Assembly: GCF_024679245.1 (NCBI RefSeq)
Contig: NC_090178.1
Coordinates: forward strand, 43,758,072 to 43,822,071
Length of the DNA stretch: 64,000 nucleotides
Direction: 5' to 3'
Source of the DNA: Pseudorasbora parva
Taxonomy: Eukaryota > Chordata > Actinopteri > Cypriniformes > Gobionidae
Position numbers and translations under genes: made by a program. The notes under the pieces were generated by a model that did no database searches, was not told the DNA's origin, and saw nothing but the letters and a program-made list of their open reading frames with translations. Shown one piece after another: positions 45,525-56,165 of this stretch; position 1 is the first letter of the stretch, and the number at the start of each line of letters is the position of its first letter.

Positions 45525-46120
45525 GCAGAGGTCACACTGAGCCACTAGAGGTCTCTGTTGATGCACTGAATGTCAGTCTTACACAACATGTCCACTAGCA
45601 GAGCCTCACACACAAATGATATGCTATAATATATTATATCAAAGTTTGTGTTAAATTCATACACTGGAAAAACCCCAACACTGAAATAATCAACACCATA
45701 CAGTAATACGTTTAATGTGTGCTGCCTCTTCCCATACTCGGCCTTTCCCTCACTCATCCTCGGCTCAATCAGCACAGAGCAATAAGAGCTCCATAAAGAC
45801 TGATGGCAGAAACAAACACAGCAAACTGAGCAATCAGGGGTAAGTGTCTGTCAAGGTCAAACTCTAACGCTCAGTCAGCTAATGTGAATGTGTCAGTGTA
45901 GAACACAGTCTGACTCACAAACTGAAGGCCTTTATTTGACGGTATAAAGAGTAAAAACAAGACAGTCTGTTAAATCTTTCTGTTAAACATAAATGAAATA
46001 TTTTTTGCACTGCTGCCAAGTAACAATAACAGGTATGGGGAATAAAGCAGTATGGAGATAAAGCATTTGATAAAGGTCCAAATAAAGCATTAAGCATAGT
46101 AGTAGTAGCATTATCAAAAA

Positions 46121-46127
46121 TTATATA

Positions 46128-46215
<88 letters not shown>
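46121..46215. repeat. TA microsatellite
   Basis: Nearly pure alternating TA over about 95 bp. Confidence 0.97.
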
Positions 46216-46220
<5 letters not shown>

Positions 46221-46339
46221 TTATTTATTTATTCTCTATACAGCTATTTTAATTATGCTTGTGTATATTCTGATATTGCTATTTTTGAATTCTTACACAT
46301 GGTATTCTTATTTCTTATGCATATACTGTAAGTTATCAC

Positions 46340-46425
46340 TATTTTAATTCATTTCTATATAAAGCACTTTGAATTGCCATTGTGTATGAAATGTGCTATA
46401 TAAATAAACTTGCCTTGCCTATTAT
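46340..46425 (+). repeat. LINE-like 3' tail
   Basis: AAAGCACTTTGAATTGCCAT and GTGCTATATAAATAAACTTG followed by CCTTGCCT, the conserved 3' end of a fish retroposon family. Confidence 0.6.
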
Positions 46426-46429
46426 GCAA

Positions 46430-48491
46430 TGACAGATATTACTATCCAGATGGAGCAGATTTCTCAGGACACAAAATAATGTCTCTAAAACACAAATCAG
46501 AGAAGAAAAAGAGTCTGATTTGAATAAGGCTTTTGTTTAATCAGAGATAAGGGGTTTTAAATAAGACAAACATCTGCGCTGCACATGTGCTACTGTTGGC
46601 TGGACTGACAAGTGTTTATGCCCTGAATATGATATGAGAGCTGCTAAATGAATCCAGATGTTCTGGACATGCAGGGTTGCCTAATATCAACTATTTTGTT
46701 CTGAAGGGCTTGTTTTTCCCTCATCATCAGTGAATGAACAGGCTTGACTGATTTGTAAGAGTACAAATAACCTCCATTCGTGTCAAGTGTTACATCCTCA
46801 TTATCGTTTTGTTTGGCTTTTCAGTGTCTGTCCATCTATCTTCTTCTAGACAATGAGATTTATAACCTGTGTGGACAGGATATGACCTGCTTCCCTGCAA
46901 ATATCTGTCCTCACCTAAAAGAATCCCAGAGCTGAAACAGAAATCATATTCAGACTAACAGCTGTTACAGCTCCCAATCTTAAAGTCTCTTCCATTTTAG
47001 TACACACTCGTGTGGCACAGTGGTTACGAATGCTGCTGCTAAACATGAGCTTGGGCAAATGACCATAAACTGGGAGGAATTTGGCAAGTGGTTTAAATAC
47101 CTTTACGTGTAATGCATTATAAAAGAGATTTAACGCAGTAATTATGCACCTTATAATGAATTGTATGATCCCATGAATCGTTTTAATAATAGTTATAATG
47201 CATTATAATACATATCTATTCATTGTTACACCCTTAGGAAGTACAGTGCAGTAAAACACATGACAACCAAAATGTAACAAGGAATCTGCAAATATTATAA
47301 TGCATTTTAACTTTGGTTGCACGTATTTATGAAAATATATAATGCATTATAATTCATTATGAATACCTTTATAATAAAGGCTTTAAGGCATAAAAAAAAA
47401 ATAATTTGCCAAGGCAACATTTCTCATTTTCATTTAGTTTAACTTGATGTACGTTGGGATATGTTTGCACTACAACGCTGTTTTCACGTTAACAAAAGTT
47501 TTCGTGTAAAATATATAAACATTTAGTGTTTTTTTGTATACAGGTGGCAACATTGTCAAAATGATCCCCATTCATATCTGAGAAAACGATTTAAAGCGCT
47601 GTATTCTGCTGCCAGGCCAGTAGTTGGCGATCTTACTTTGTAAAGAAACTACATCCATCATTTTACACTGTATACGTTTTTTTGCACTGTAAAAAAAGTA
47701 TATGATCAATATGATTTTACATTGCTTTAACTCATCAAAAGTTAAGCAAATTTCAACTTAAAAAAAAAAAAAATATTTGTCAGTTTAATGTAATTTAAGT
47801 TTAAATGACTTAAACATCCAAGTTGACTGTATTTAAAAATGAAAGGCAGCACTTTCCTTTTACAGGGTAATTTTGCAGCCCCTGAAACAAATCAAAATGA
47901 ATAAAAACTATGAAGACAAAAAAAAAACACTTAAAAATGACCAAAACAAATAACAAAATGACTAAAATTATTAAAAGAATGATTAAACATGTTAAATTAC
48001 AAATTAATTCAAAATATTATAATAAACTCAATAACAACATGGTTTTAAAAGACACACAAACGTAAGACGTGTCAACAGAATGGTAAATAAATTGTGATTG
48101 TTCTTATTTTAGCACTGGCTGTTTACTCGTCTTCAGTAGGCTTGAGAATGTTTTAGTTTGTACTGGACATTATTTAGGCTAGTGTTAGTTTAAGTAACAA
48201 CCTGCTTCCAGCAAAAGACTCTATACCGTAATGTATATTGTTATTGTGAAATAAAAGTACTCATCTAATGATATTAGATGTTGGTCATATTTGCCAATAT
48301 AATATAATATAAAATACCCCCATTGTGCCCATGATCAAGACACTAAAACATCCGTAGGTTCCTTCGGGAGAATTGATGTACTGCATACTTGTATTGGATT
48401 TGCATTGGATTTGCCAGTTAAAATGATTGTAATCAAACTTTAAAACCAAATTTTAACTTGATAAATTGCAGTAAAAATAACATTCATGTAC
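46430..48491 (-). other. 3' part of intron between exon 2 and exon 2alpha
   Basis: No exon seen. AT-rich, with TATAATGCATTATAA-type repeats near 47100-47400 and a CACTGTAAAA repeat start near 47686. Confidence 0.45.
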
Positions 48492-48553
48492 CTTTATCAA
48501 GTGTTTGTTCACCCATTTTGTGAAAGTCTTCTTTTGCACTCTGTCCCGTTCAT
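48492..48553 (-). CDS. plec: plectin exon 2, start of CH1
   Basis: 62 nt; the first two bases complete an Asp codon. Then [20 protein letters not shown]. All plectin isoforms join their own first exon to this one; [19 protein letters not shown] is common to all plakins. Acceptor TTTTGCAG, donor AAG|GTACAT. Residues about 42-62. Confidence 0.97.
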
Positions 48554-49356
48554 CTGCAAAAGATAAAGAAAAATACATATTTAACACACTTCAGCAGTGT
48601 TTAGAGAAAATGACTGGATCTGAAAGGATTTAAATTTGTCATTTTAATGTTAAAACACTGTTGATTTTTAAAATACACTTTTGAGGTTAATTTTTGATGT
48701 TGAACCCCATATTAATATGCAGACAACTATAAATAAGCCCTTCGTAGATTAATTTCCCTGAAAAGTGTAACACTGTCTCTGTGATGCTTTCAAAACATCT
48801 CAACATCTGCTAGTTTGAGTATCACGACTAGCTCAAAACAACAATACTGATGGACTGAATGCTCTGAGTTTTCTCCAAACACAAATGTTTAACGTCCTTT
48901 CTTCTAAATTATGACATGTATCTGAGTAAAAGTGCTTCTCAAAAAAGAACAAATGTAGGACAGGGTTGGATTTGTCCATTGGAAATTGAAATTGTGGTTT
49001 GCTATTGGTCAATCTCATGTGAGTGACAGGTTGCCCCGCCCTCACGCCAGTAAACACATCATCAGAGAAGAGATGTCACTGCAAGAGCGAGGGGAAGTTA
49101 CATTAATGGAAGATTATGAAATTAAAAAATAATAATAATGTGCACAGATACATCATTTAGAATAAATACAGCAATATACAATGGTGAAACTCCATGTGAA
49201 GAGAGAAGTTGGAGTGATTTTAAATCAGTTCTTTGTGTGGGAATGCCTCACATCTCCTACCAAGCTTAAACACGGGCGCAGCCACGTGAGCAAGGCGATC
49301 TCTCTGTAAAGCTGGAGAGTGATGACTGCAGGAAGTGTCTAGACAGCGCCATTGTC

Positions 49357-49729
49357 TGTCACGTTACACACAAAGGAAAAGTGGTGCGAGGACTCAAGTG
49401 CAGAAAAGGATATATTTATTTATAACAAATAAAACATAAATACAAAACAAACACCCACGAGGGGGCAAAACACATAATAGAACATAAACTTAAACTCAAA
49501 ACATACCAACAGAAGTCACTGGGGGAACGGGAGACGCAGACATTACACAAGGATCCAACACAGACTGACAAACACAAGGAGCTTATAAGGGGAAGAAATC
49601 AAGAGGGAACAGGTGGGGCAAATTAACCAATAATCAGATAACAAGGGGGAGGGAACTGACAGGGACACGAGCACATGCTCAACATAACAAAACCCACAAG
49701 TGCACACAAGACAGGACAGGCATGTGACA
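49357..49729 (-). repeat. 3' LTR of the retroelement
   Basis: 373 bp with TG..CA ends. On the minus strand it contains AATAAA-type signals (in TTATAAATAAATAT) and a TTATAAG box. Confidence 0.92.
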
Positions 49730-51454
49730 TTACCCCCTCCTTAAGGAGCGGCTACCAGACGCTCCACTAGGGACGGGAGGGACAGACCCGGGCGGGACGG
49801 GAGGGACAGACCAGGGAGGGACGGGAGGGACAGACCAGGGAGGGACGGGAGGGACAGACCAGGGAGGGACGGGAGGGACAGACCAGGGAGGGACGGGAGG
49901 GACAGACCAGGGAGGGACGGGAGGGACAGACCAAGGAGGGACGGGAGGGACAGACCAAGGAGGGACGGGAGGGACAGACCAAGGAGGGACGGGAGGGACA
50001 GACCAGGGGGGCACGGGAGGGACAGACCAGGGGGGCACGGGAGGGACAGACCAGGGCGGGACGGGAGGGACTGACCAGGGGGGCACGGGAGGGACAGGGG
50101 AAACAGACAAGGAAGGAACAGACAAGGGAGGGGTCAACAAGGGAAACATGGGGAAAACAAAAAGTTCAGGAGGCCATGGTGGCACACAAAGTTCGAATGG
50201 CCAGGATGGCCCGCCGAGGTCGGGAGGCCCACCGAGTTCAGGCGGCCCGCAGAGTTCAGGCGGCCAGGGCGGCGCGGTGAGAGCAGGACTCCTGGGTGGT
50301 GCGGTGAGTGCAGGGGGCGCCAGGGAGGTGCGGTGAGAGCAGGACGCCTCAGCGGCGCGATGAGAGCAGGACGCCTCAGCGGCGCGATGAGAGCAGGACG
50401 CCTCAGCGGCGCGATGAGAGCAGGACGCCTCAGCGGCGCACGGAGAGCAGGACGCCTCAGCGGCGCGATGAGAGCAGGACGCCTCAGCGGCGCACGGAGA
50501 GCAGGACGCCTCAGCGGCGCACGGAGAGCAGGACGCCTCAGCGGCGCACGGAGAGCAGGACGCCTCAGCGGCGCACGGAGAGCAGGACGCCTCAGCGGCG
50601 CACGGAGAGCAGGACGCCTCAGCGGCGCAGGGAGAGCAGGACGCCTCAGCGGCGCAGGGAGAGCAGGACGCCTCAGCGGCGCAGGGAGAGCAGGACTGCT
50701 CAGGGGCGCAGGGAGAGCAGGGCGCCTCAGCGGCGCAGGGAGAGCAGGGCGCCTCAGCGGCGCAGGGAGAGCAGGGCGCCTCAGCGGCGCAGAGAGAGCA
50801 GGGCGCCTCAGCGGCGCAGGCAGGGCGTTGGGGAAACTTCTCCAGTCCAGCAGTATCCACCGGCACTGGGACCACCGGAATACGATCTGCTGGCATTGGG
50901 ACCACCGGAACATGATCTGCCGGAACTGGGACCACCGGAACACGATCCACCGGCACAGGGACCACTGGAACACGATCCACCGGCACAGGGACCACCGGAA
51001 CACGATCTGCCGGAACTGAGACCACCGGCACACGATCCACCGGAACTGGGACCACCGGAACTGCCTCCGGGGCTTCGGATAAAGCCCTGTGCTCCTTCCA
51101 CGCATGCAGGACTGCCACCACAAAGCATCCCATCACAGCCCTCCAGGCCGTTTCCGGACTCGGGACCACCGGAACGGAGTCCACCGGCACAGGGACCACC
51201 GGAACATGATCCACCGGCACAGGGACCACCGGAACACGATCCACCGGCACTGGGACCACCGGAGTGGTGGATGACACCCTGTGCTTTTCCCAAGCATGCA
51301 GGACTGCCACCACAAACCCTCCCATTACGGCCCTCCAGGCCATGTCCGGACTCGGGACCCCCGGAACTGGCACCGAGGGAGAACTTCTCTGCTGAGTCCT
51401 CATTGTATGGTTGGATCCTTCTGTCATCCACCGGCACAGGGACCACCGGAACAC
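49730..51454 (-). CDS. repeat-rich ORF of the retroelement, 3' frame
   Basis: An open frame of 574 codons made of VPVVPVPVDR-type repeats, then AAEASCSPC repeats, then PPVPPWSV repeats, ending SGSRSLRRG just at the LTR. It overlaps the other long frame (52202 to 50808) in a different phase. Whether it is translated as such, or is the original downstream half of one gag-like ORF shifted by a small indel or recombination, cannot be told here. No enzyme motifs. Confidence 0.5.
   Translation of the reverse strand: MFRWSLCRWMTEGSNHTMRTQQRSSPSVPVPGVPSPDMAWRAVMGGFVVAVLHAWEKHRVSSTTPVVPVPVDRVPVVPVPVDHVPVVPVPVDSVPVVPSPETAWRAVMGCFVVAVLHAWKEHRALSEAPEAVPVVPVPVDRVPVVSVPADRVPVVPVPVDRVPVVPVPVDRVPVVPVPADHVPVVPMPADRIPVVPVPVDTAGLEKFPQRPACAAEAPCSLCAAEAPCSPCAAEAPCSPCAAEAPCSPCAPEQSCSPCAAEASCSPCAAEASCSPCAAEASCSPCAAEASCSPCAAEASCSPCAAEASCSPCAAEASCSPCAAEASCSHRAAEASCSPCAAEASCSHRAAEASCSHRAAEASCSHRAAEASCSHRTSLAPPALTAPPRSPALTAPPWPPELCGPPELGGPPDLGGPSWPFELCVPPWPPELFVFPMFPLLTPPLSVPSLSVSPVPPVPPWSVPPVPPWSVPPVPPWSVPPVPPWSVPPVPPWSVPPVPPWSVPPVPPWSVPPVPPWSVPPVPPWSVPPVPPWSVPPVPPWSVPPVPPWSVPPVPPGSVPPVPSGASGSRSLRRG
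49779..50091. repeat. 24-bp minisatellite inside the retroelement
   Basis: About 13 copies of a unit like GGACGGGAGGGACAGACCAG + GGAG. On the minus strand it encodes an 8-residue repeat, PPVPPWSV. The unit length is a multiple of three. Confidence 0.95.
50334..50820. repeat. 27-bp minisatellite inside the retroelement
   Basis: About 18 copies of a unit like AGAGCAGGACGCCTCAGCGG + CGCACGG; encodes the 9-residue repeat AAEASCSPC on the minus strand. Confidence 0.95.
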
Positions 51455-52202
51455 GATCCACCGGCACAGGCACGGAGGGAGACTTCCTTCTCCTCCTCCG
51501 TTTCAGGACCACTGGAACACGATCCGCCGGTACTGGGACCACCGGAATACGATCCTCCGGAATCGGGACCACCGTAACACGATCCGCCGATACTGGGACC
51601 ACCGGAATCCGATCCACCGGCACAGGGACCACCGGAACATGATCCACCGGCATAGGGACCACCAGAACACGATCCGCCGGTACTGGGACCACCGGAATAC
51701 GATCTGCCAGCAAAGAGACCACCGGAATACGATCCACCGGTACTGGAACCCCTGGAATCGGGACCACCGGAGCAGGCACGGAGGGGGCTTTTCTCCTCCT
51801 CCTTGGTTTCGGGACCACCGGAGCAGGGACCACCGGAACACGATCTGCCGGTACTGGGACCACCGGAATACGATCCGCCGGCATTGGGACCACCGGAATA
51901 CGATCCACCGGCAAAGGGACCACCGGAGCACGATCCACCGAAACACACACCATGGAAGGACTGGGGCCCAGGAAGTAGACGAACTCCCAGAACCCCAGAT
52001 TCCCCATCCTGTCCATCACCCCTGGAGAGAGGGGCATGTCGAGGCAGAGGTTAAAAGTCTCCTTCCACTCTGCCTCGTTGAGCCCAAGATGTTCCACCTC
52101 CTTGAGGAACAGTCCTGAAAACTCTTGTACATCCGACCCCTGTTGCCGGATGTACTTCGAGTTGAGGTGTCGCATCACCCGCAGTCTCCTCCCGAACTCC
52201 AT
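50808..52202 (-). CDS. gag-like ORF of the retroelement with proline/valine repeats
   Basis: ATG at 52200-52202 gives 464 codons. The first 80 residues are non-repetitive and gag-like in feel: MEFGRRLRVMRHLNSKYIRQ, QEFSGLFLKEVEHLGLNEAE and GFWEFVYFLG. After that come VPVPVDRIPVV-type 10-residue repeats. After position 51420 the frame turns into Gly/Ser/Cys-rich repeats, which suggests that it has slipped out of the original phase. A retroelement gag is an inference from position and composition; I found no zinc knuckle. Confidence 0.5.
   Translation of the reverse strand: MEFGRRLRVMRHLNSKYIRQQGSDVQEFSGLFLKEVEHLGLNEAEWKETFNLCLDMPLSPGVMDRMGNLGFWEFVYFLGPSPSMVCVSVDRAPVVPLPVDRIPVVPMPADRIPVVPVPADRVPVVPAPVVPKPRRRRKAPSVPAPVVPIPGVPVPVDRIPVVSLLADRIPVVPVPADRVLVVPMPVDHVPVVPVPVDRIPVVPVSADRVTVVPIPEDRIPVVPVPADRVPVVLKRRRRRKSPSVPVPVDRVPVVPVPVDDRRIQPYNEDSAEKFSLGASSGGPESGHGLEGRNGRVCGGSPACLGKAQGVIHHSGGPSAGGSCSGGPCAGGSCSGGPCAGGLRSGGPESGNGLEGCDGMLCGGSPACVEGAQGFIRSPGGSSGGPSSGGSCAGGLSSGRSCSGGPCAGGSCSSGPCAGGSCSGGPSSGRSCSGGPNASRSYSGGPSAGGYCWTGEVSPTPCLRR
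50870..51945. repeat. 30-bp minisatellite inside the retroelement
   Basis: Two blocks (50870-51260 and 51430-51945) of a 30-bp unit, GGGACCACCGGAACACGATC + CACCGGCACA, encoding VPVVPVPVDR on the minus strand. Between them lies a copy of the 5' leader. Confidence 0.95.
51391..51426 (-). repeat. internal copy of LTR tip and leader
   Basis: Reads on the minus strand TGACAGAAGGATCCAACCAT followed by GAGGACTCAGC, a copy of the LTR end plus leader found at 52247-52279. Confidence 0.85.
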
Positions 52203-52246
52203 CAAGGGAGAAAAAAAAGGAAAACAAATAACAAAGAACAAGTCCT

Positions 52247-52274
52247 GCTGAGTCCTCAGATGGTTGGATCCTTC
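52247..52274 (-). promoter_or_regulatory. leader/primer-site region of the retroelement
   Basis: Directly inside the 5' LTR: GAAGGATCCAACCATCTGAG. By position it should contain the tRNA primer binding site; I could not assign the tRNA. Confidence 0.45.
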
Positions 52275-52647
52275 TGTCACGTTACACACAAAGGAAAAGT
52301 GGTGCGAGGACTCAAGTGCAGAAAAGGATATATTTATTTATAACAAATAAAACATAAATACAAAACAAACACCCACGAGGGGGCAAAACACATAATAGAA
52401 CATAAACTTAAACTCAAAACATACCAACAGAAGTCACTGGGGGAACGGGAGACGCAGACATTACACAAGGATCCAACACAGACTGACAAACACAAGGAGC
52501 TTATAAGGGGAAGAAATCAAGAGGGAACAGGTGGGGCAAATTAACCAATAATCAGATAACAAGGGGGAGGGAACTGACAGGGACACGAGCACATGCTCAA
52601 CATAACAAAACCCACAAGTGCACACAAGACAGGACAGGCATGTGACA
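52275..52647 (-). repeat. 5' LTR of the retroelement
   Basis: 373 bp, same sequence as 49357-49729 by eye. It should hold the element's promoter (TTATAAG on the minus strand). Confidence 0.92.
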
Positions 52648-52652
52648 TTGTC

Positions 52653-53580
52653 AAGCAAAGACAAGCGCAGGATTGGAGGGAAGAAAATGTGCTGCATTTT
52701 GAGGCCTCGGGCTGGGAAATTTGATCATGAAGGCAGAATAGCTTTAATCCTAAATATGCGTCACCAGACACACCCACAGCCTGCAGAATCATGTTCCTTC
52801 AGCAAGAGAACATGATCCATACTGCTGTCTCATTCACATTACCAGCACTTGCATTTGTCATCATTACCGGAGAACATAGTGTGTTTTAATAAAACTTAGA
52901 GTTAGACACACTTCATATAATAGTTATGTTTTATGTTTACTTACATTGTACATACCTAAGAAAGTACTGGTCATATAAGGCAACTACATGGGTGAAGGTT
53001 AGGTTTAGGGTTAGTATATTACCTAATTATTACAGAGTTACTATAATAAGTGCATGTAAATAAACAGTGCGGCCTATATAAGTATTATATGCATTGGATG
53101 TTGGTGCACTGTACATTGAAAGTACTTGCATTTTATTTGTAGTAACACCGTTAACTTTATCCACTTATAACCATAACCCAACTTTTACATTAAAACCTAT
53201 AATCCCTATAATCCTAACCCTGCATTTACTTCTAAACCCAACCATACCTCAACCTCATTGGCAGTGCAAGTGAAAACAACATGTAGCTACAAAGTAAATC
53301 CACATTGCCTGCTAACCGATAGTAGTTAAGGCCACCAAATATATCATTCACACAATGGCAGTAATACGAATATAAAACTAATATTTTCTGGTAGTCTTTT
53401 ATAGAGCTTTTTAATACACCTCTTTCTGAGGGCAAGAGCTAGAAGAAAACTCAAATCAAATCATCTCAGCTGGGCATCAGTTCTCAGGGCGGTGTACAGC
53501 ACCATCCATATCTTGAAGGATTGTGAGCCCAGATCATGCTTTGAGGATTCAAGGACTGAAAAACCTTTAACCTGTTAGCA
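52653..53580 (-). other. intron 1, stretch without clear features
   Basis: AT-rich; possible decayed repeat near 52900-53330. No coding sequence seen. Confidence 0.4.
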
Positions 53581-53584
53581 GTCA

Positions 53585-54076
53585 GTCACAATGTTTTTGC
53601 CAAGTAAGACATGTTACTGGGTCAACATATTTTGTTGATCCAGGAACAACATTACTAACCCTGGTTGTAAGCCTAAACTTGACACTCAAATCTGAGGTTG
53701 GTTGATCTGGTTGATTAAAATTTGGTTGCAGGATCAACAAAGATGAACCTAAATGGTTGTAATTCATGAATGCTTTGGAATAAAGACTTCAGGTTCATCT
53801 CTTTTTAAAGAACATAAACATGGTTTCACCAAGAACAGCATGTTCCTGAAACAACATTTCAATTAACCAATCAGTATTGAAATGTACAGTTTATGTCAGG
53901 TTTAGACTTATAAGCAGGGTTAGGTGCTTCTACATCAGTGTTATTTACATATCATTTCCCTCTTATAGGGATATTGGTAGGGTTAGGTTTAAGGGTTGGG
54001 GATAGGACTAAAATTTCAGACAGCAATGTTGTTCCAGGAACAAAAAATATGTCTTACTTGGCAAAATCATGGTGAC
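53585..54076. mobile_element. DNA element with inverted ends (TTTTGCCAAGTAAGACAT)
   Basis: Left TTTTTGCCAAGTAAGACAT and right ATGTCTTACTTGGCAAAA are inverted; GATCCAGGAACAACATT on the left answers AATGTTGTTCCAGGAAC on the right. A related end, ATCTTACTTGGCAAAATCAC, recurs at 55047-55068. Confidence 0.75.
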
Positions 54077-54149
54077 CGCATAAATACAAAAGAATTTATT
54101 ATCTTTTACCTATATAATTAAAATGTATTACATTATATTTTATGCAGAT

Positions 54150-54285
54150 GTTGACAGTGTATGAGCCAATAAGGTGCAGGATGTGGTGATGGAACAACAG
54201 TGAACGCCGTCTCAGTTTCTATTAACACATCATTATGCTGCTAAATATCCATATAAATATTGACATAATGGCCTTGGTAAGGAGA
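54150..54285. repeat. dispersed repeat, first copy
   Basis: TATGAGCCAATAAGGTGCAGG and following sequence recur at 56050-56165 (TATGAGCCAATCAGGTACAGG), both followed by TCTATTAACACATC and TATAAATATTGACA. Confidence 0.7.
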
Positions 54286-54404
54286 GACAGCTTAAATTCA
54301 CAATCATTGAACTGTGAACTGTGTTGTGGTGTTCCAATCACGTCCCTGGCCACGTGTGTAAAATCAAGCACTAGGCATACAGACGCTCCTACAAACATTT
54401 GTGA

Positions 54405-55050
54405 AAGAATGGGTCGCTCTCAGGAGCTCAGTGAACTCAAGCGTGGTACAGGGATACGTTGCCACCTGTGCCATAAGTCCATTAGTGAAATTTCCTCACT
54501 ACTAAATATTCCACACACAACTGTTAGCAGTATTATAAAGTGGAAGCAATTGGGAACAACAGCAACTCACGAAGTGAAAGGCCACGTAAAATCACAGAGC
54601 GGGGTCAGCGCATGCTGAGGTGCACAGTGCGCAGAAGTCACCAACTTTCTGCAGAAACAATAGCTACAGAGTATTTTCTAGTTTAGGACTACTCCAAACT
54701 TTACGTGGCCTTCAGATTAGCTCAAGAACAGTTCGTAGAGACCTTCATGGAATGGGTTTCCATGGCCGAGCAGCTCATCCAAGCCTGACATCTCAGTGCA
54801 ATGTAAAGCATCGGATGCAGTGGGGTAAAGCACACCACCACTGGACTCTAGGGCAGAAGAGACGTGTTCTCTGGAGTGACCAATCACGCTTCTCTGTCTG
54901 GCAATCCGATGGATGACTCTGGGTTTGGAGGTTTCCAGGAGAATGGTACCTGCCTGACCGATTGTGCCAAGTGTAAAGTTAGGTGGAGGGGGAGTTTTGC
55001 TGTGGGGTTGTCCCACAGACATCCCAAAACTTTTGGCAATCTAGTGTATC
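54405..55050 (+). pseudogene. decayed Tc1-type transposase
   Basis: The forward frames contain in order MGRSQELSELKRGTGIRCHL, ISSLLNIPHTTVSSIIKWKQ (helix-turn-helix), GLQISSRTVRRDLHGMGFHG and RRVLWSDQSRFSVWQSDG (around a catalytic aspartate), but spread over three frames with stops. Sequence resembling the segment before the second catalytic aspartate is present; the C-terminal acidic block is missing. A dead copy of a Tc1/mariner transposase. Confidence 0.88.
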
Positions 55051-55439
55051 TTACTTGGCAAAATCACTGTGAGATACAATAATACACTTAAAAAGATGTA
55101 AGCGTAAAAAAGTTATATAAGTTTAAGTTTAGTTTGAAGCAAATGTAACAAACTAAAAAAAAAATGTGTACGTTTTACAAAATCTAAAATTGCTAGAAAA
55201 TGAAAGGCATATTAACCAAGTTGTGTTCCAAATTTGAAGTTGATATCAGAAAAAAATGAGCAGATTCTATGGTACAGCAATGTCCAATTTCAAAACAGGA
55301 TGACAGGATTGTGAGCTTTTGAATAATAACTAATGTGGAGATGTGAAAACATGCGATAAAGTCAATTAAAAATGTGTGGCAAGTGTCCAGCTACCAGGAC
55401 ACTGACAGGTAACAGGATATAGACACTGTAGAAATCACA

Positions 55440-55740
55440 TATCAAACAATACTGGAGAAATGAGTGACCCAAAAAGCCAAACTGGGGTGGCTTACATCCC
55501 TGAATTTATGGTTCAGTCAAAGCCCAACACTTCCTGTTCTCCAGTGTTCTCCTTCCATAATTGGAGCAATTTTGTTGAGACAGTTGAATGCACAATACAA
55601 TATAGGAGTGAAATGTGTTTGTTGGGCAGCGGCAAGGCTTGTTTAAAACTCGCCCAGCTATTGTTGTGCATTGAACCAACAGCTGATTCAGACGCACCCG
55701 CAGAACTTCTGCTGGGCGGAGTATGATGAGCATATTATGA
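55440..55740. other. moderately GC-rich intronic stretch
   Basis: Open in several frames for 60-88 codons but with no recognisable protein. It could be part of a decayed repeat. Confidence 0.25.
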
Positions 55741-56049
55741 AATAATATATAACCATGGTGACTATCATGGGTGGAGGCAATAAACCTTGACCTCTAATGC
55801 AAGACTTCCCTTTTAGTGTTTGAAGAGTGTTACTGTGGGTGATTACGGGGTCGTCCGCAGACCTTTATCCTTTGCCCACCATTCATTCATCTTCAAATGC
55901 ATACGGTTACAGCACTAAACCAGCGCCCTCGTGATTAAGCCTGCCCTCGAGAGTGGGTGAGGAAAACAAGAGAATACACTATATCTTACCTAAAATAAAT
56001 GATATGCATACCTATAGTGACAAATGTTTGTTGATGACATAAACTGTAT

Positions 56050-56165
56050 GAGCCAATCAGGTACAGGATGTGGGGACAGGACAACAGGGAATGGTGTATC
56101 TGTATCTATTAACACATCTTTATACTGCTTAATATATATCATCTATATAAATATTGACACAATCA
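56050..56165. repeat. dispersed repeat, second copy
   Basis: Direct copy of 54150-54285, diverged by scattered substitutions. Confidence 0.7.

Larger units (their letters stand above)
49352..52652 (-). mobile_element. non-autonomous LTR retrotransposon with TTGTC target duplication
   Basis: Two 373-bp direct repeats starting TGTCACGTTACACAC and ending CATGTGACA, flanked by the 5-bp duplication TTGTC (49352-49356 and 52648-52652). The LTRs look identical by eye, so the insertion is recent. Orientation is minus: a polypurine tract, AAGGAGGGGGTAA, immediately precedes the LTR at 49357-49729. The internal region (2.5 kb) has one long repeat-rich ORF but no protease, reverse transcriptase or integrase, so the element must depend on another's enzymes. 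It lies in plectin intron 1, in the sense direction. Confidence 0.92.

Noticed and set aside
45128..45535. Open frames made of SIHP, YLSI and MDGW repeats
   Set aside because: Pure translation of the GGAT/GATA tetranucleotide arrays; no non-repeat coding part.
50308..51642. Long plus-strand open frame (444 codons) of Arg/Ser/Thr-Pro repeats
   Set aside because: It is the antisense of the retroelement's minisatellites; units that are multiples of three keep several frames open on both strands. The polypurine tract and gag-like start place the element on the minus strand.
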